Source of the DNA: Dermacentor variabilis
Taxonomy: Eukaryota > Arthropoda > Arachnida > Ixodida > Ixodidae
Direction of reading: 5' to 3'
DNA length: 64,000 nt
NCBI RefSeq assembly: GCF_050947875.1
Contig: NC_134569.1
Span: 36,989,277 to 37,053,276 of the forward strand
Positions 1 to 12,215 of the stretch are shown one piece after another. Each line of letters opens with the position of its first letter. Position 1 is the first letter of the stretch. The position numbers and the translations under genes are program-made. The notes beneath the pieces are model-generated. The model was given only the letters and a program-made list of their open reading frames with translations. It did not search any database and had not been told where the DNA came from.

Positions 1-3000
1 CGCACGACGTAACGCCGACGAAAAAAACGCGACTGGAGCCATATAATGCTACATGGTTTCGAAATTCTCTCGCTTGAATGAAACAGTCACTGTGGACGCG
101 GTATAGGCACAAATCAATATCCATACTTAATCAGTCAATGACAGTAGACACAATGTGGAATTGTAGCCAGCCAGAGATTCAAAAAACTTGATAGAGGCAC
201 GTTGTTACACACTCACCTAGATAAACAGCATACAATTAGCTCTAAGGCTGCAAGTTCCCGCTCGATTGGCATAAGCGATCCTTTTTACAGGACAGTTGAC
301 TTGAGTGCGCTTCCTTTTTACGGAATACACAATTTCGGAAAATCTAATCCGTCTAACTTCAGCCGGGCGCAATCTGAGCGTGTCAGAACATGAACAGTAA
401 TGCAAGACAAAGTTTATGTCAGACTTCCAATATTTTTTTCGCACCCCTTGTTTAAACAACTATCTTACGATGCATGTGTTTCATCTTAGGCAGCTGAGAA
501 AACGAACGCTGATTTGAAAAGTGGGCATAAAGTGCAATTTAATTTGCCATTAGCGTCACCGTTTCAAAAATCGTTATCCTAGTTATCCTACGGTGCTTTT
601 GCCCTTTCAGGCTGTTCTCCTGCGATCTAGACTGTTGTAGCAGGCTTGCACTGTCGGTGTTCTAACAGCTAACGTTACGCACATTCCGCATATATAGTGG
701 CGTGACGGCCCATTTGCTATCCACTACAGTAGAAAGTTGGGAAACGTCCCAGTGCGTTCGCTGGAGATGGCGCAAGAATTTATACTGAACGACAACGTAA
801 ACGGAGTAAATGTGCCAGAAAACATTTACTCGAGACATGAAGAAATAACGTTCCAAGTATGGCAGTTGAACTGGATATGACTGGAAAGCAACGGCTGTTT
901 CTGACATGCAAGTGCATATGTATATTTTATTCCTGGCCATATGACGTGCTGTTAAAAAAGGCAAGTGGAATATAACGCCCGGTATATATGATTCACAGCA
1001 CAGATTATGCAGCGCACGAGAAGCACCAAATCACGGTTTTAAATGGTCGCCTAAATGTGCGGTAACGACATGACACATGCCTACACGTGTTGCGCGACTG
1101 TTTGAAAACTCCATTTTGGTAAACGACGCTTCATTTCATATTCGAAGATGTCCACCATGGTTCCCCTGCCATTATCATAAATCATACATAGTGCGCGAAA
1201 GAGAGCAACACTCGATTATATTGCATAGATCAACTGCTGAAACAGCCTGCTTTGCGCTTGTTAACTGTTATATTTAGAAATGTAAGCTCCATTAGACTTT
1301 TTTTTGGCTTGCTTTTTTTGTCTGAACTCGACCTGACATTTTCCGCCGCGAATAACGCTTCGCTCTTGCTCTAGGGACTGGCTTGAAGCCGTTTCCTTGA
1401 AATTTCGTTCGTTATAAATTACAGCGAATGTGAGTGATCGCCTTTGTACGCCACTTTTTCCACCACATCGAAGCACCAAAACAAACCCGTAGTGCTTGAT
1501 AACGGGAAAAATAAAACTCTGGGCTAGGGGCCCAAAAAACGATGTAGGGCTGATGCGTGTGTTCCACGTCGTTTCCTCGTTGTGCGCGAGTATCGGGGAT
1601 CGCGGTGGCCTATCGGCCAAAAAAAAAGAGCTGGACTGGAAGGTTCTGTTTGTACCTGGGGGTTGTGTGAAGTGAGCCAGGCTTCCAAATCGCTGTAACG
1701 AGACCACGAAGCCAACTAAGCGCCACTTTAGGCTGAGGATGCGGTGGCGGCAGTTCGTGCATTGGGTTGGTTCATTGTGGAGCCGTGTCGGCACGGAAAG
1801 AAACTACGCAGAACATGACAAGAAGAAAAAGAAGAAAGAATATTCGGGGAGGACGGCACCTCCGACGCAAGGAATGGCAAACATGCTCCCGTACGGGGCA
1901 GCTGGTATCATTTCGGTGATGGTTCTGTTCGGTCGAATACGCGGAAATGCGCGTGGCCTTCCACTTGATAGCGACTTCTTAGCGCGATTTCCGCTACATT
2001 TTTTTTTCTCGCATTATTGCGGCCTCTTTATTTGTCTCGGTATTTCGTTACTACCTGTTGGGCTTTCCTTTGCAGGGGCCTTCCTTTGCAGATGTTTTCT
2101 CGTCGTATTCTTTAAGTATAGGAGACGTTCGTTTTTATGAAAGTCTGCACATTTGGTACTGCTATCTCCCCTTTTACGAGTTCAGTTCTTGTATTCCCCT
2201 TCCATTTCAATCGACTACTCAGTTCATGTTGCCTAGACGTTAGGCGCCTTATCGTACGAAACCAGGCACGTGGATATAATCTGTTGTCTCTGAGTTTGGC
2301 TTCGCGCTTTGAAGGTGTCTGCGTGCACATACTTGCATTCTTAAAAAAAATATATGCGTCCGTGTTCGCTGTTGCCTGGTGACCCAGTAACCGTATCTTT
2401 ATTCATACATTGCGCTACAGGTCGATATATACCTTAGTATTTCCTAGATCTATGTATCTGCCTTTTCCTGCCTACCTCTCGGTAGCCGCTGAAAAATGTT
2501 CTGTCACCTTTTATTCACTCGGGTAATATATTCCCGTTCAAGTTCACCGATAAGGTGTGCGATACCTTTTGTTATTCAAAGCACTAAAGTATAATTATGT
2601 TTCTTTTTTTTCAATGAAGCTAGAGGCGCCCAGAATCGCCGCAGACGCTTGCATGCGGTGGAAGGCAAAGTGCGCAATGGGTATCAAATAACGCGAATTA
2701 CAGCTGCGGGTGAGAGCCAGTCAGCGATGTTTACAAGTTTTGTAAGTTTTTGAGATATCCCTAGTGGACCTTTTGATTCGTCGGAAGTTTCCTGCGAACA
2801 TTCGCGTTAGTCACCAGCAACTGTTTGAGATGGAAGTTTTCGTCCGTTGACTGTTTGTAAGCCTGCGTAGATTTTTCCAGTTTCCTCAACAATAACCTTT
2901 AGCAGGATATCTTTTGCGTAGCCAAGTTTCAAAATGGCTTGATTTCTTTGAGGCCAAACTACTACTACGTTCTTAATACTAATTATTACAGCGGCAAACG

Positions 3001-3150
3001 CTTCGGATCTCAAGCACTCTACCATTATATCTCTCAAGGCCACCCTCATTACCGTACATTTAGGCGACCCCGCTGTATAAAAGAAAAGAATAAGAGAAAC
3101 ATGACACACGTAAACGAGTTCAGCAGAGCATTGTAATCCTTCCGCAGAAA
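1..3150. other. Unassigned AT-rich intergenic stretch
   Basis: I see no recognisable coding domain, RNA gene or repeat family in this stretch. Open frames are short. The longest, about 177 codons on the minus strand near 1261-1794, has no motif I recognise and reads like chance. It could be an intron or intergenic DNA, or decayed repeats that I cannot identify by eye. Confidence 0.5.
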
Positions 3151-3151
3151 A

Positions 3152-3240
3152 CAGATTAAAAGCGCAAGTAAAACACGAAGAAAGTACGGGCAGCAACCTT
3201 GCTTCCTTTGTCCGTGTCTTTTACTTGCGCCTTTAATCTG
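3152..3240. repeat. Inverted repeat (hairpin) beside a LINE 3' end
   Basis: The left arm (3152-3183, beginning cagattaaaagcgcaagtaa) is complementary to the right arm (3206-3240, ending acttgcgcctttaatctg), with few mismatches and a loop of about 22 bases. The right arm abuts the 3' terminus of the minus-strand LINE at about 3241. It may be a short fold-back element or the target into which the LINE inserted. No function is evident. Confidence 0.6.
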
Positions 3241-5380
3241 TCATCTTGTTTATTCAGTTTACCCTACAGGCTCGGATGAGCATTGAGTAGGGGGGGGGGG
3301 GGGGGGTTACAGAAAAATGACAAATAATTAACGCAAAGAAAGGAACTGCATAGTAAGAGAAACAAATAAATTTGTACATTGGAAAAAAAGGAACACTGTT
3401 AAACATTGGAAAAAGTACATACAAATTCAAGGAAATACAATGGAAAACAAAGTCCAAAAACAATACAAAGGCGAATACAATACAAAGTCGTACTACAAAG
3501 TCAAGCGAACATGAGAAGTTCCAAATGTTCACGAAATTTCGCAGGATCTTTTACTGAGACAATATTATTTGGAAGGTTATTCCATAGTGCGATGGCGCGC
3601 GGTAATGCAGAGTTATTGAATGACTGTGTGCGGCCAAAAATGCGCCTGAAACTGAGATGATTATGAAGTCGAGTATATGTGCGAGAAGGAGTTTCAAGCG
3701 ACAAGCGGCTAGACCATGAGTTATAGTAGTATTTATGAAAGAGGCATAGGAGAGCAACAGAGCGGCGGGAATCCAAGTCCGGCAGGAGAACATCGCGTTT
3801 AATTTGGGTAATGCTAGATTGACGACTGTAGTTAGAAGTTATAAAGCGGGCAGCACGATTTTGGATGGATTCCAATTTATCTATTAGGTATTGTTGATGA
3901 GGAGACCAGATCGAAGAAGCGTATTCAAGTTGAGGGCGTACAAAAGTTTGGTAGGCCTGTTGACGGATGGTAGATGGCGAGAGGTGCAGATGACGACGTA
4001 AAAACCCTAAAGTTCTGTTAGCTTTAGCGCATATTTTCTCGATATGAAAACTCCAGGCTAGGTTAGTAGAAAAATGAACGCCAAGATATTTGTAAGTAGA
4101 GTCACGGGGAACTTCCGACGAGCAGATTTTGTAAGGAAACTTAGGATATGATTTCGTACGAGTGAAGGAAAGAACGCAGCACTTAGATGTGTTAAGTGTC
4201 ATTTGCCAACGGTCGCACCACTGATTAACTAGGTGAAGGTCATTTTGCAAAGTTAGGTGATCGTTATGACAGTTAATCGTTCTGTAAATGACGCAATCAT
4301 CCGCAAAAAGTCGTATGCAGGAGGAAATGTTGCTAGGTAAATCATTTATAAAGATTAGGAAAAGAAGAGGGCCTAGCACACTACCCTGGGGTACACCTGA
4401 TGTTACGACAGACGTGGAGGAGCTGAAGTTATTCACAAATACAAACTGGTGCCGATTAGATAAGAAATTGCGAAGCCAAGATAATGTTAATGAGTCAATC
4501 TTAAGAGCAGTTAATTTAGCTATTAGACGACAGTGAGCCACTCTGTCAAATGCTTTTGCATAGTCGAGAAAGATGCAATCAATCATTTTGCTGTTATTCA
4601 TGCCATAATGTAAATCTGATGTAAATTCCAATAGTTGGGTGTCACAAGACAACGCTTTACGGAAACCATGTTGATTTTGAAAGAAAAAGTTATTAGATTC
4701 AAGATGGTGGGATAAATGGGAGGCAATGATGTGCTCGAGAAGCTTACAACAAATGCATGTTAGTGAAATGGGGCGGTAGTTACCAGGTGAGTGTCTGTTT
4801 CCACCTTTGAATATAGGAATAACTTTTGCTATCTTCCAGTCAGCAGGTAGAAGACCTGTTGATAAAGACTGCTGAAAGATGTAGTACAATATCTGACTGG
4901 ATGTAGCTGACGTGTTCTTTAGAATTTTAGAATTAATATTGTCAATGCCACATGATGTAGACACCTTTAAATCGCGTATTAGTTTTGAAATGCCTTGAAC
5001 ACTAATATTTATAGGGGACATGAAGCGATAATGAAGGTCGGAGACACAGGGAATGGAAGAGCAGTCTTCATTGGTGAACACAGAGCTAAAGAACGAATTG
5101 AAAGTTGAAGCACACTCAGATGCAGGGACAGGAACATTGTCAGCGTCATGTAATGTTACTGTATTACTGCCACGATCAGTAGAGATAGCTTGCCAAAACT
5201 TTCTAGGGTTAGTGTGTAGAAGTGAGGACAGATCTTTGGAAAAATACTTCTTTTTGGCTTCACAAATTGCTAGGCAGTAAGATTTTAAACAATCCTTATA
5301 TTTAGACCATGCCGAGGGACATGATAGCCGTTTAGCAGAAGCGTATAACCTTTTCTTTCCCATCCCATCTAACACAAATC
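3241..5380 (-). mobile_element. CR1/L2/Jockey-group LINE, 5'-truncated
   Basis: This is a non-LTR retrotransposon read on the minus strand. It has a long RT frame (3501-5375) and then a 3' UTR of about 260 bp. The UTR contains a run of about 16 C (G at 3291-3306 on the plus strand), followed by ctactcaatgctcatccgag and an A-rich end. A closely related 3' terminus occurs on the plus strand at 17752-17835, which supports the end of the element. The endonuclease half of ORF2 and all of ORF1 are missing, as is usual for LINE copies truncated during target-primed reverse transcription. No target-site duplication was found. Confidence 0.85.
3501..5375 (-). CDS. Reverse transcriptase of a CR1/L2/Jockey-group LINE (partial ORF2)
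   Basis: The frame is 624 residues with no internal stop. It encodes the RNA-dependent DNA polymerase that copies LINE RNA at a nicked chromosomal target. RT blocks appear in order: NYRPISLT, then FLDYAKAFD with the first catalytic Asp near residue 271, then GVPQGSVLGPLLFLIFINDL, then the catalytic FADD box at residues 357-360. After that come the thumb-like YLGVHF and the C-terminal LPRAIALWNNLP typical of this LINE group. There is no RNase H domain. Full ORF2 proteins of such elements are about 900-1000 residues, so roughly the N-terminal third, including the apurinic-type endonuclease, is absent. The Met at 5375 is simply the first in the surviving frame, not a demonstrated start. An open RT frame suggests a fairly young copy, but it cannot be autonomous without its endonuclease. 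Confidence 0.85.
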   Translation of the reverse strand: MLDGMGKKRLYASAKRLSCPSAWSKYKDCLKSYCLAICEAKKKYFSKDLSSLLHTNPRKFWQAISTDRGSNTVTLHDADNVPVPASECASTFNSFFSSVFTNEDCSSIPCVSDLHYRFMSPINISVQGISKLIRDLKVSTSCGIDNINSKILKNTSATSSQILYYIFQQSLSTGLLPADWKIAKVIPIFKGGNRHSPGNYRPISLTCICCKLLEHIIASHLSHHLESNNFFFQNQHGFRKALSCDTQLLEFTSDLHYGMNNSKMIDCIFLDYAKAFDRVAHCRLIAKLTALKIDSLTLSWLRNFLSNRHQFVFVNNFSSSTSVVTSGVPQGSVLGPLLFLIFINDLPSNISSCIRLFADDCVIYRTINCHNDHLTLQNDLHLVNQWCDRWQMTLNTSKCCVLSFTRTKSYPKFPYKICSSEVPRDSTYKYLGVHFSTNLAWSFHIEKICAKANRTLGFLRRHLHLSPSTIRQQAYQTFVRPQLEYASSIWSPHQQYLIDKLESIQNRAARFITSNYSRQSSITQIKRDVLLPDLDSRRSVALLCLFHKYYYNSWSSRLSLETPSRTYTRLHNHLSFRRIFGRTQSFNNSALPRAIALWNNLPNNIVSVKDPAKFREHLELLMFA

Positions 5381-5689
5381 AACACTTTGGTTTATAACCG
5401 TTTGATGGGTTTCAGCTTTTTTTCTCATACGAGGAGCACTGTTAGCTTTTTTTTTTCTTACCGTTTGTAGTATACCATCCGCTAACGAACAAAAGGCGAG
5501 ACTACATGTCATTGTTTTCCCCTAATCATGTTCCCGCCCTTAAACAGTGCTACTGATGCACTCCTAGAGCTTTTTTTCTGGATCGAACGTCTTCCACGAG
5601 TGGTATGAAGCAGTATTCTCCGCATCGCCCTTACCAACACTGCGCTTTCGTACATTCCTGGCTTTATTCCCGCTCGCTCGGCCATATTT
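5381..5689. other. Unassigned stretch
   Basis: I see nothing recognisable here beyond short T runs (for example 5448-5458). It lies just outside the 5' truncation point of the LINE. Confidence 0.5.
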
Positions 5690-6500
5690 CACGTTCCTCC
5701 CGCCTCTGTGTACCTCGACGCAGAGCGCGCGCGCATTCGAGCCCATTCCTCACGGACGAACACGGCCGGCCGCTCTCGCTGCAACTCGCGCTCCGGGGAG
5801 GACGAGCGACAGCGAGCGGCGAAGTCCCGATACGCGAGCGAGACGGGCCGCATATCCAAAGGCCGGAACAAACTTCCGCGCTTTCCGGCCAGCGAGAAAA
5901 CTGAAGGGGAATCGGAAGTACACAGAAAAGGCGGAAGTGGAAACAGGTTCGACGTATGCGCTTCTCTGTCGTCTTCTTCTCCCCCTTCCGAGCGCGCGGT
6001 TCTTCTTCTTCTTCGCGCAAATGTCGGGCCACCAGTGGCAGCCTCCGCCACCGCCGCTGCGCAGGGCACGAATATGCTCTCGCGCCATCCTTGTATATTC
6101 GGCAAGGCAGGACCATTTCGCTTTGCGAAACACGAAACAAACGCGAATGCGGTGAAGGAATGAAAGGACAAAGCTCCCGGGATGTCCTAAGCCAAACTGC
6201 CGCTCCGACGGAAAATGGATCCTGCGTGTACATCGCCTCTGAAGCCTCGGAGGCTTGTCTGAAAGGAAAGATAGAGGGGTGAAAACGAGAAAAAGAAGAC
6301 GCGCGCGCGCGAGAGAGAGAGGACTCAAGCACGCGCGCGCCATAGACGAGACATGCCGGTGGAACGCGAGGAAACGGGGAGGGAAAGCCAAATGGTCTTC
6401 GTGCCTTCCCTTGAGCGAGAACAAAGCCCCTCCGGATTTCGACACAGACGCGACGAGGCCGGCTGATAAACGGTTTCTGAGCGTTGAATATCGCCGCGCG
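5690..6500. other. CpG-rich, GC-rich block
   Basis: By eye this block has many more CpG dinucleotides than its surroundings, including a CG run at 6301-6312 and many CGAGCG and GCGCGC strings. Several overlapping frames on both strands stay open for 150-280 codons, which GC-rich sequence allows by chance. None has a recognisable domain. It could be a promoter or 5' exon of an unseen host gene, or GC-rich repeat DNA. The sequence alone does not decide. Confidence 0.35.
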
Positions 6501-9500
6501 CATAAGCGATGGCGGAAGGCGCCCCTTTTACCCGTCTTAAAGTAGTTTTATTATGCGTCCGGCGTACGCTGCCGGCCCGCTGCCGCTCCCTTGTAAGCGG
6601 CGCATGTCTTCCTTGAAGGACTCGCGAGCCTCGGCGCCGATAGCAGAAAGAACGGAAACAAGGGCTCTGATTGCGCCGTTTTCGGCCACCCGGGCGCTTT
6701 GTCCGTTAACTGGGCGCGTAATTCTGCGTCCTCTCGATGCCGGTTTCCCTGCTTGTTCCCTTTCTCCCCGCGTTGAGTCGATTGAGCACTTTACAACAGT
6801 AACCCTTGTCGTATGTACATGCCGCAATTAACATAGGCGTCAGGCACATCCCATTATTTCTACAAATTAAGGAACAGGATATTTCTTGACTAGGTTAAAA
6901 CTGAGTCAGCAAACAGCATCTAGTCAGTAAACCAATATGTCAGCTCTGACTCTGCCCAATGCGTAACACGAAGGGTGTTACGAGACAAATAATGAAGAAA
7001 CTGCTGAGGAGAAACTGTTGAATAATAAACTAAGTAAGCTTAATCTGTTCTTTGTTGAGACGGATTATTACACTGCTTTCATTCTACATACGTTACTGCG
7101 CGAGTTAGGTATTGCGGAAAACAAGGTGTGACCGCTTTACTAGCAATATTAGGTAAAAGATACATTTTACAATTCTTAGTTGGTCAAGTTCCCATTTTTT
7201 TGCTCATCTCAGCGAAAGTTTATGAACAATGTCGTTTTGCTCAATCAATATATTCGCGCTATATATTCAACGATTGACGCGAAAATGAGTGTTAGTTTAT
7301 TTATTTATTTATTTATTTACCACTGCATACTTTTGCATATAACGTATTTTGACCTACTTTGTCGAATGTGGAGTATATGCGGCTTTCCTCTTTTACACTT
7401 AATTTTGCCTATTTTAGCACCTCGCCTGGCAATTTTTATACACGAAAAGAAGAATACTGTGATCAGAAGCCATAATTTTCTTCGCTTCTGCAGCACAACA
7501 CATGATAAGCTCTTAAGACACAAAACGATTGCTTAGAAAATTTGAGTTTCCTTTTTTCTTTTTTTCCATAGCTGCGTTGCATTCATGCTTGCCGCAGTTA
7601 TCAAATAAAATGCCCCTCAAGGACCTTGATCAGATTCATTTTTTTTGTTCGCAGCGATAACAGAAATGTCACGCCGTCGTGAAAATCTTTCGTGATGGGA
7701 ATGCATTTGGAAAAACTTGAAGACAAAACACCATGCCAAGCGATTCGCGTGAGAAATTCAACACTAGTCTTTAATGCCCACGGGACACTGATCCAGTACA
7801 CGCAGAACCCACACAATCACAAAATCTACGAGCGTGAAAAGAAACACATATGATGGTGCAAACCGAGCAGAAGAGTATTCATCAAGAACAGCGAAGAAAT
7901 GCAGCTAAAGAAAAAAAAAAGAAATGCAGACGAAGAGAAAATGGAAGGTATCACTACCCCCTCAGCGCTCGTCTGATGCCGCTGGGCCACCGGCAGTCGG
8001 CATCGGAAAACGTGACTGCGACTCGTAATCTCGACTCTCGCAGCGAACCGCAAGAGGCGGCAAGCCCACGCCGCACCCGGCGTCAACTGCCGTGCGCCGA
8101 GCCTTTGTCGCGGTGAAATGGCTACTTATCCTAAAGCGTTGCCTCCCACGCTCCTGACCCACGTTCGCTTCTTTCTCCCCCTCGCTCAGCTCTCCTCTCC
8201 CTACTCCCTACCAGATGTCGCCACCTGGCTCCACTGGCATGGCATCGTCTCTCGAGGTCGCCTCACACAAAACGAGACCCTGCAGAAAACCATCGCGCCT
8301 GCAGTGGCTGGCGAACTGCGCGAACAAACGGAAGAAGTCGCCTCGCAACCTGCTTCAAACAACCACCTCTTTGTTTCTGGTTTTGCTTATAAGTACATTT
8401 TGCTTCTCCCTTGGCTACTTGCAGCAGCGTTCGAGTTCCGTGCTCCAGCAGGAGGCTGCGTATGCAGGGTGGTGGGTGAGCCGACTGGCTGTTACCGATT
8501 CGGCGTGCCGACGAGTGTCGCCTTGTGCTTCGGAAGCACGTAGGCGCCACGCCTCCTGGCTGCCCTTCCAGCGGATGCCGTGACCCGAGGCCTTCAGCGA
8601 GAAAACGAAGAAGCACGGGTGTGCAGGACAGGCCTTACGTTCAATCATGGACAGTGTCAGGAGCTGTGGATGGGGTAACGTGCCATTTGTAGCCACGGCG
8701 AACGGCAGTGCTGACTAATCAAACTCGCATTTTTTCTAAGGCATAGCTGTGGGATTTCCCGTTCCAACCACGTGAAAGCTGGCACGCTTCTACATGGCTT
8801 CTCGTTGGGCTTGCCTCCCAGCTGGCGAAGTGCGTCGCTCTGCACGTCGTGGACGCATTTGGGGTGGCGCGTGCCACGCATTACGGTTCAAGTTTGCCGT
8901 CTCATGCGTGATTCCTGATTTCCTTATGTGCGTAAAGGTCCGTGGTGCTTCCTAAAAAAAAGCATAAATGCAGTACTTATTGTGCTGTTATCGCCTGCCT
9001 GTGTTCGGCGTGTGACGTCGTGACAGATAGCGGGGCAACAACTACGTGCGCCAAGCTAAATTACCACGTGATGTCCCCCAGAGTGTATCTATTATCGACC
9101 AGCGCAATAAACGGGGACTTTTTCCTTTCGTCACCTCGAGCACAGCTCGTTGACTGACTTCTTCTGGCGCGCATACGCTTCACGCTCGTATGCAGTGTAA
9201 CCACACTTATTGGATGGAACGGCGCTTATCCTGCCCCCTGAATTACTGTCGTGTCTGCGAAATTTCTGCTATATCTTTTGAACGAGTCCCCGTAATGCCT
9301 CCGAGGACCCGCGAAAACATGTTAGCAGGAATTCTCGTGCACGCGCCAGCAGCGCGTTGTTGTGCTGTGTCTCTCCACGAGGTAGGTTTGTTAATCGCTG
9401 CAGTTCGCGAGGTGGAAGCGGTTTCTCTTGATGTAGTCTGCCATTCTGACTGTAACCCTCACATTTAGGCCGCTCCTCGTGAAGCGGAGAAGCATGCCAT

Positions 9501-9744
9501 TGCAGTGGTTAAAGTGAAGTCCTAGTAGGTTCCAAAAGAGAAGTTGTACAGAATGTCCTGCACGAAGTAGCGGTCAACTTCAATATCAGCCTCGCAAGTG
9601 ACACTGGGGAATCGTATTTAATGCCACTTAGTCAGGTGCCGGTTTAATGTTTCAATGACTAGATGTCCTTACTTACGCGTATGTTTCTTTAGCTATTTGT
9701 TTGTTTGATACGTAACAGCAAAATCATCATCAACATCAAACACG
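6501..9744. other. Unassigned stretch with a short (ATTT)n run
   Basis: No gene or repeat family is recognised. A short (ATTT)n tract at about 7297-7320 could be the tail of a degenerate minus-strand LINE, but I see no LINE sequence beside it. Around 7960-8890 the composition is GC-richer, with open frames of 90-140 codons and no recognisable domain. Confidence 0.45.
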
Positions 9745-10050
9745 CCGTCAATGCACACGCCACACACCAAAATTTGGAGGACGCTTAAGCTTCGCCTTTG
9801 AGAGAGGAACGCGATAGCATTCAGTGATCCCTAAGTGCTTCTCACGCTTCCGGGCAACTGCAGCTTATGTAACCGTAATGTTTACCGGGAAATGCTGCAG
9901 GCGAACGCTATGCATGAAAGCGCGCTTCCTGGGTCATTCCTTTCTTTCTTTTTTTGGTGGTGTGCAAGGAACCGAGGGCGCCGCGCCGGCCCTACTAAGA
10001 CAGACGTCAAATGGCAGCCGGAAGACGCTATCGCGTTAAAAAGGGTTTGT
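9745..10050. repeat. Possible dispersed repeat with internal inverted motif
   Basis: The motif aacgcgatagc at about 9809-9819 is mirrored by gctatcgcgtt at about 10028-10038. The segment acgcttaagcttcgcctttg near 9781 resembles, from memory, a common ixodid repeat. The boundaries are guesses. It may be a non-autonomous DNA transposon fragment. Confidence 0.35.
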
Positions 10051-11660
10051 GTTTGAGTTTCCGCGTAACAGAATTATGCTTTCTCGTATATTCAAATTAC
10101 AATCTGACGCCATCATGTCTGTAGGTTGTGTGTAAGTCGTACTTTACAATTTTTCTACGTACTTTACCATATGAAATTCCATTAGTTTAGTAACTTCCTC
10201 GCACCACATGGAGAGCGTGCGTGGTTGGGTATGCGTGGGGTGGAATTCATTTTGCCGAAGCGACTTCCGACGCTCGGTGCCGGACGCGGGACGCCAGTCA
10301 CCGGCGCCCTCATTGTGCATAACCATTGTGTACCCTGTATATACTGAACATCATTTTATATCTGTGACAAATAGGTTACGTGTAACTGTGCGTTTCCGTG
10401 GGTCTCTGTGGTTATATATTAGTGAGTGAGGTCTCGCACACTATTTTGAACACTATATATATTCTAAAGATGTGCCACGTATACATTGCTTCGTACCTTG
10501 AATATGTGATCGTCCTGGTGGAATTTCGCCGTCATTGTGACTCAGTTTTCGTGCCGTCTCTTGCTGAAATAACCTTCTTCTAAACACAGATTTTCTGCTA
10601 CATGAGGCCTTAACGCTGTCGCGTTAGTAAGTGATGTGCTGTTACTGACGTGCTGTTTGGGCGGCAAATCCGCTTAAGTGTCGTAAGTGCGGCGATCGCC
10701 TGACCTTGGTCAACATCTTCGGAATGCCACTAGTAAGTACAGCGAGCCCTATTTCAACATCGTTTTAATTGCTTGGTTCTCGCCTTCTGTGTCCCATAAG
10801 GCAGTGCGGAAACCTGCAGTCGTTGCACGGTATTTCTTTTACACACTTTCGGAAAGATATCCTTCGTTATGCAACGCCCTTCACTGTATACCCACCACTA
10901 TTCACATATTTTTCGGCAATACTGAAGCACAAAGTATTACCTACCTATACCTCAACACCTCTACATGGCCATCACCTATAGTTTAAACTGCGGCACTGTT
11001 GCTATGAAGAGCCGTTCATTCTCACCGTGGCATCACGTAAGCACTGCAGAACTTTAAGACACCGCCAGTATTTTCTCCATACCCTGATGCGCTGACCCAA
11101 TGCGGAATTCCTTCGAAAGGTACTATAAGATGGCACGTATATATGCGGTAATTATATTGTGTGCCTTGACTATGGTTCGGTGCATGGTGTACACCTTTAA
11201 TTTATAACAGCAGGCTACGCTCGACCTGCGCGATGTTGTTCTTTCTATCCATGTTGCTTACCACCTATATTGTTTTCCCTTTATTGCTATTTTCACATGC
11301 AGTTTTTAGTTACTGGGCCTACTTTTTTAAGTTTGTGGCATAGCTGATCTGTCAGTGGCCTTTTTTGAAAGTTGGAATCATTTACTAAATAAGAACGCGA
11401 CTTTATTCTCCCTTTTGCGAAATACGAAACATTATTATCTGAAGAAACACTGATATAAACAGCACATACAAATAAGATTGCGGCACGACACGTGCGTTAA
11501 GAAGACAAAACGAAATTTTTTGTTTGCTTTACTCGTACAGATAAAAATCAACGTGAAAGAAGAAGTATTGAATTACCACTGCGGTCAAGCACCCACCGCG
11601 AATGTTATGCAATCATTGTCTAGTGGTGAAATTACTGTACAATATTTTATTACATCTCTC
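10051..11660. other. Unassigned stretch
   Basis: No coding domain, RNA gene or repeat boundary could be supported. The sequence is AT-rich, with short frames only. Confidence 0.45.
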
Positions 11661-11670
11661 TCACCATAAT

Positions 11671-12020
11671 TTCGCTCGGAAAGACGAACATTATCTATCG
11701 CATTGCGACGATAGGACGATTGGCCGTTGTCTGTGCCAGTGCTACTTGAAGACCGTCCCCATCGCTCGTCGGCCCACAAAGCTATGAAGGCACTTTTGTC
11801 TTTCTCGAGGGCAACTGGCCTATGTGAACATCTTCGACTCGTCCAGGCCCTCCACGTGCGTGCGCGAGCTCACCGTGGCTTTCCTCGCCCTTCCCTCCCT
11901 CTCTCTATCTTATGTTTCTGTTCCCTCTCCCCCCCAGAGTAGGGTAGTCAACCAGATGCATTCCTGGTTAACATCCCTACCTTCTCTCTTTATTTCCTCC
12001 TCCTCCTCCTCCTCCTCCTG
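11671..12020 (+). mobile_element. 3' end of an I-type LINE, with target-site duplication
   Basis: This is a 5'-truncated copy of the LINE family seen at 34940-38542, here on the plus strand. The first part matches the C-terminal coding region after the zinc knuckle, with drifted frame. It is followed by the family 3' UTR (gggtagtcaaccag, then ggttaacatccctacc) and a (TCC)n tail at 12000-12019. The 10-mer tcaccataat flanks it at 11661-11670 and 12021-12030, a convincing target-site duplication that fixes both ends. Confidence 0.8.
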
Positions 12021-12059
12021 TCACCATAATGACTTAAGTGGTGGTGTCCGCACGCATGC

Positions 12060-12215
12060 GTGATTTCACCGCGTCCTTCCTCCTTCGCCTCCTCCTCTCT
12101 CTCTTTCTCATTTTTCTATTTCCCCATTCGCTTCCCCTAACGTATACTACCCAACCAGACGCTTTCCTTATTAACATCCCTACATTCTCTTTTTTTTTTT
12201 TACTCCTCTCCTCAC
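12060..12215 (+). mobile_element. Degenerate I-type LINE 3' tail
   Basis: The conserved tail is recognisable as tactacccaaccagac followed by ttaacatccctacattctc, then a T-rich end. It lies directly after another tail of the same family at 11671-12020. No coding region is left. Confidence 0.6.

Noticed and set aside
5664..6503. Minus-strand frame of 279 codons
   Set aside because: It has no recognisable domain, overlaps several equally long frames on the other strand and lies in GC-rich DNA where stops are rare.
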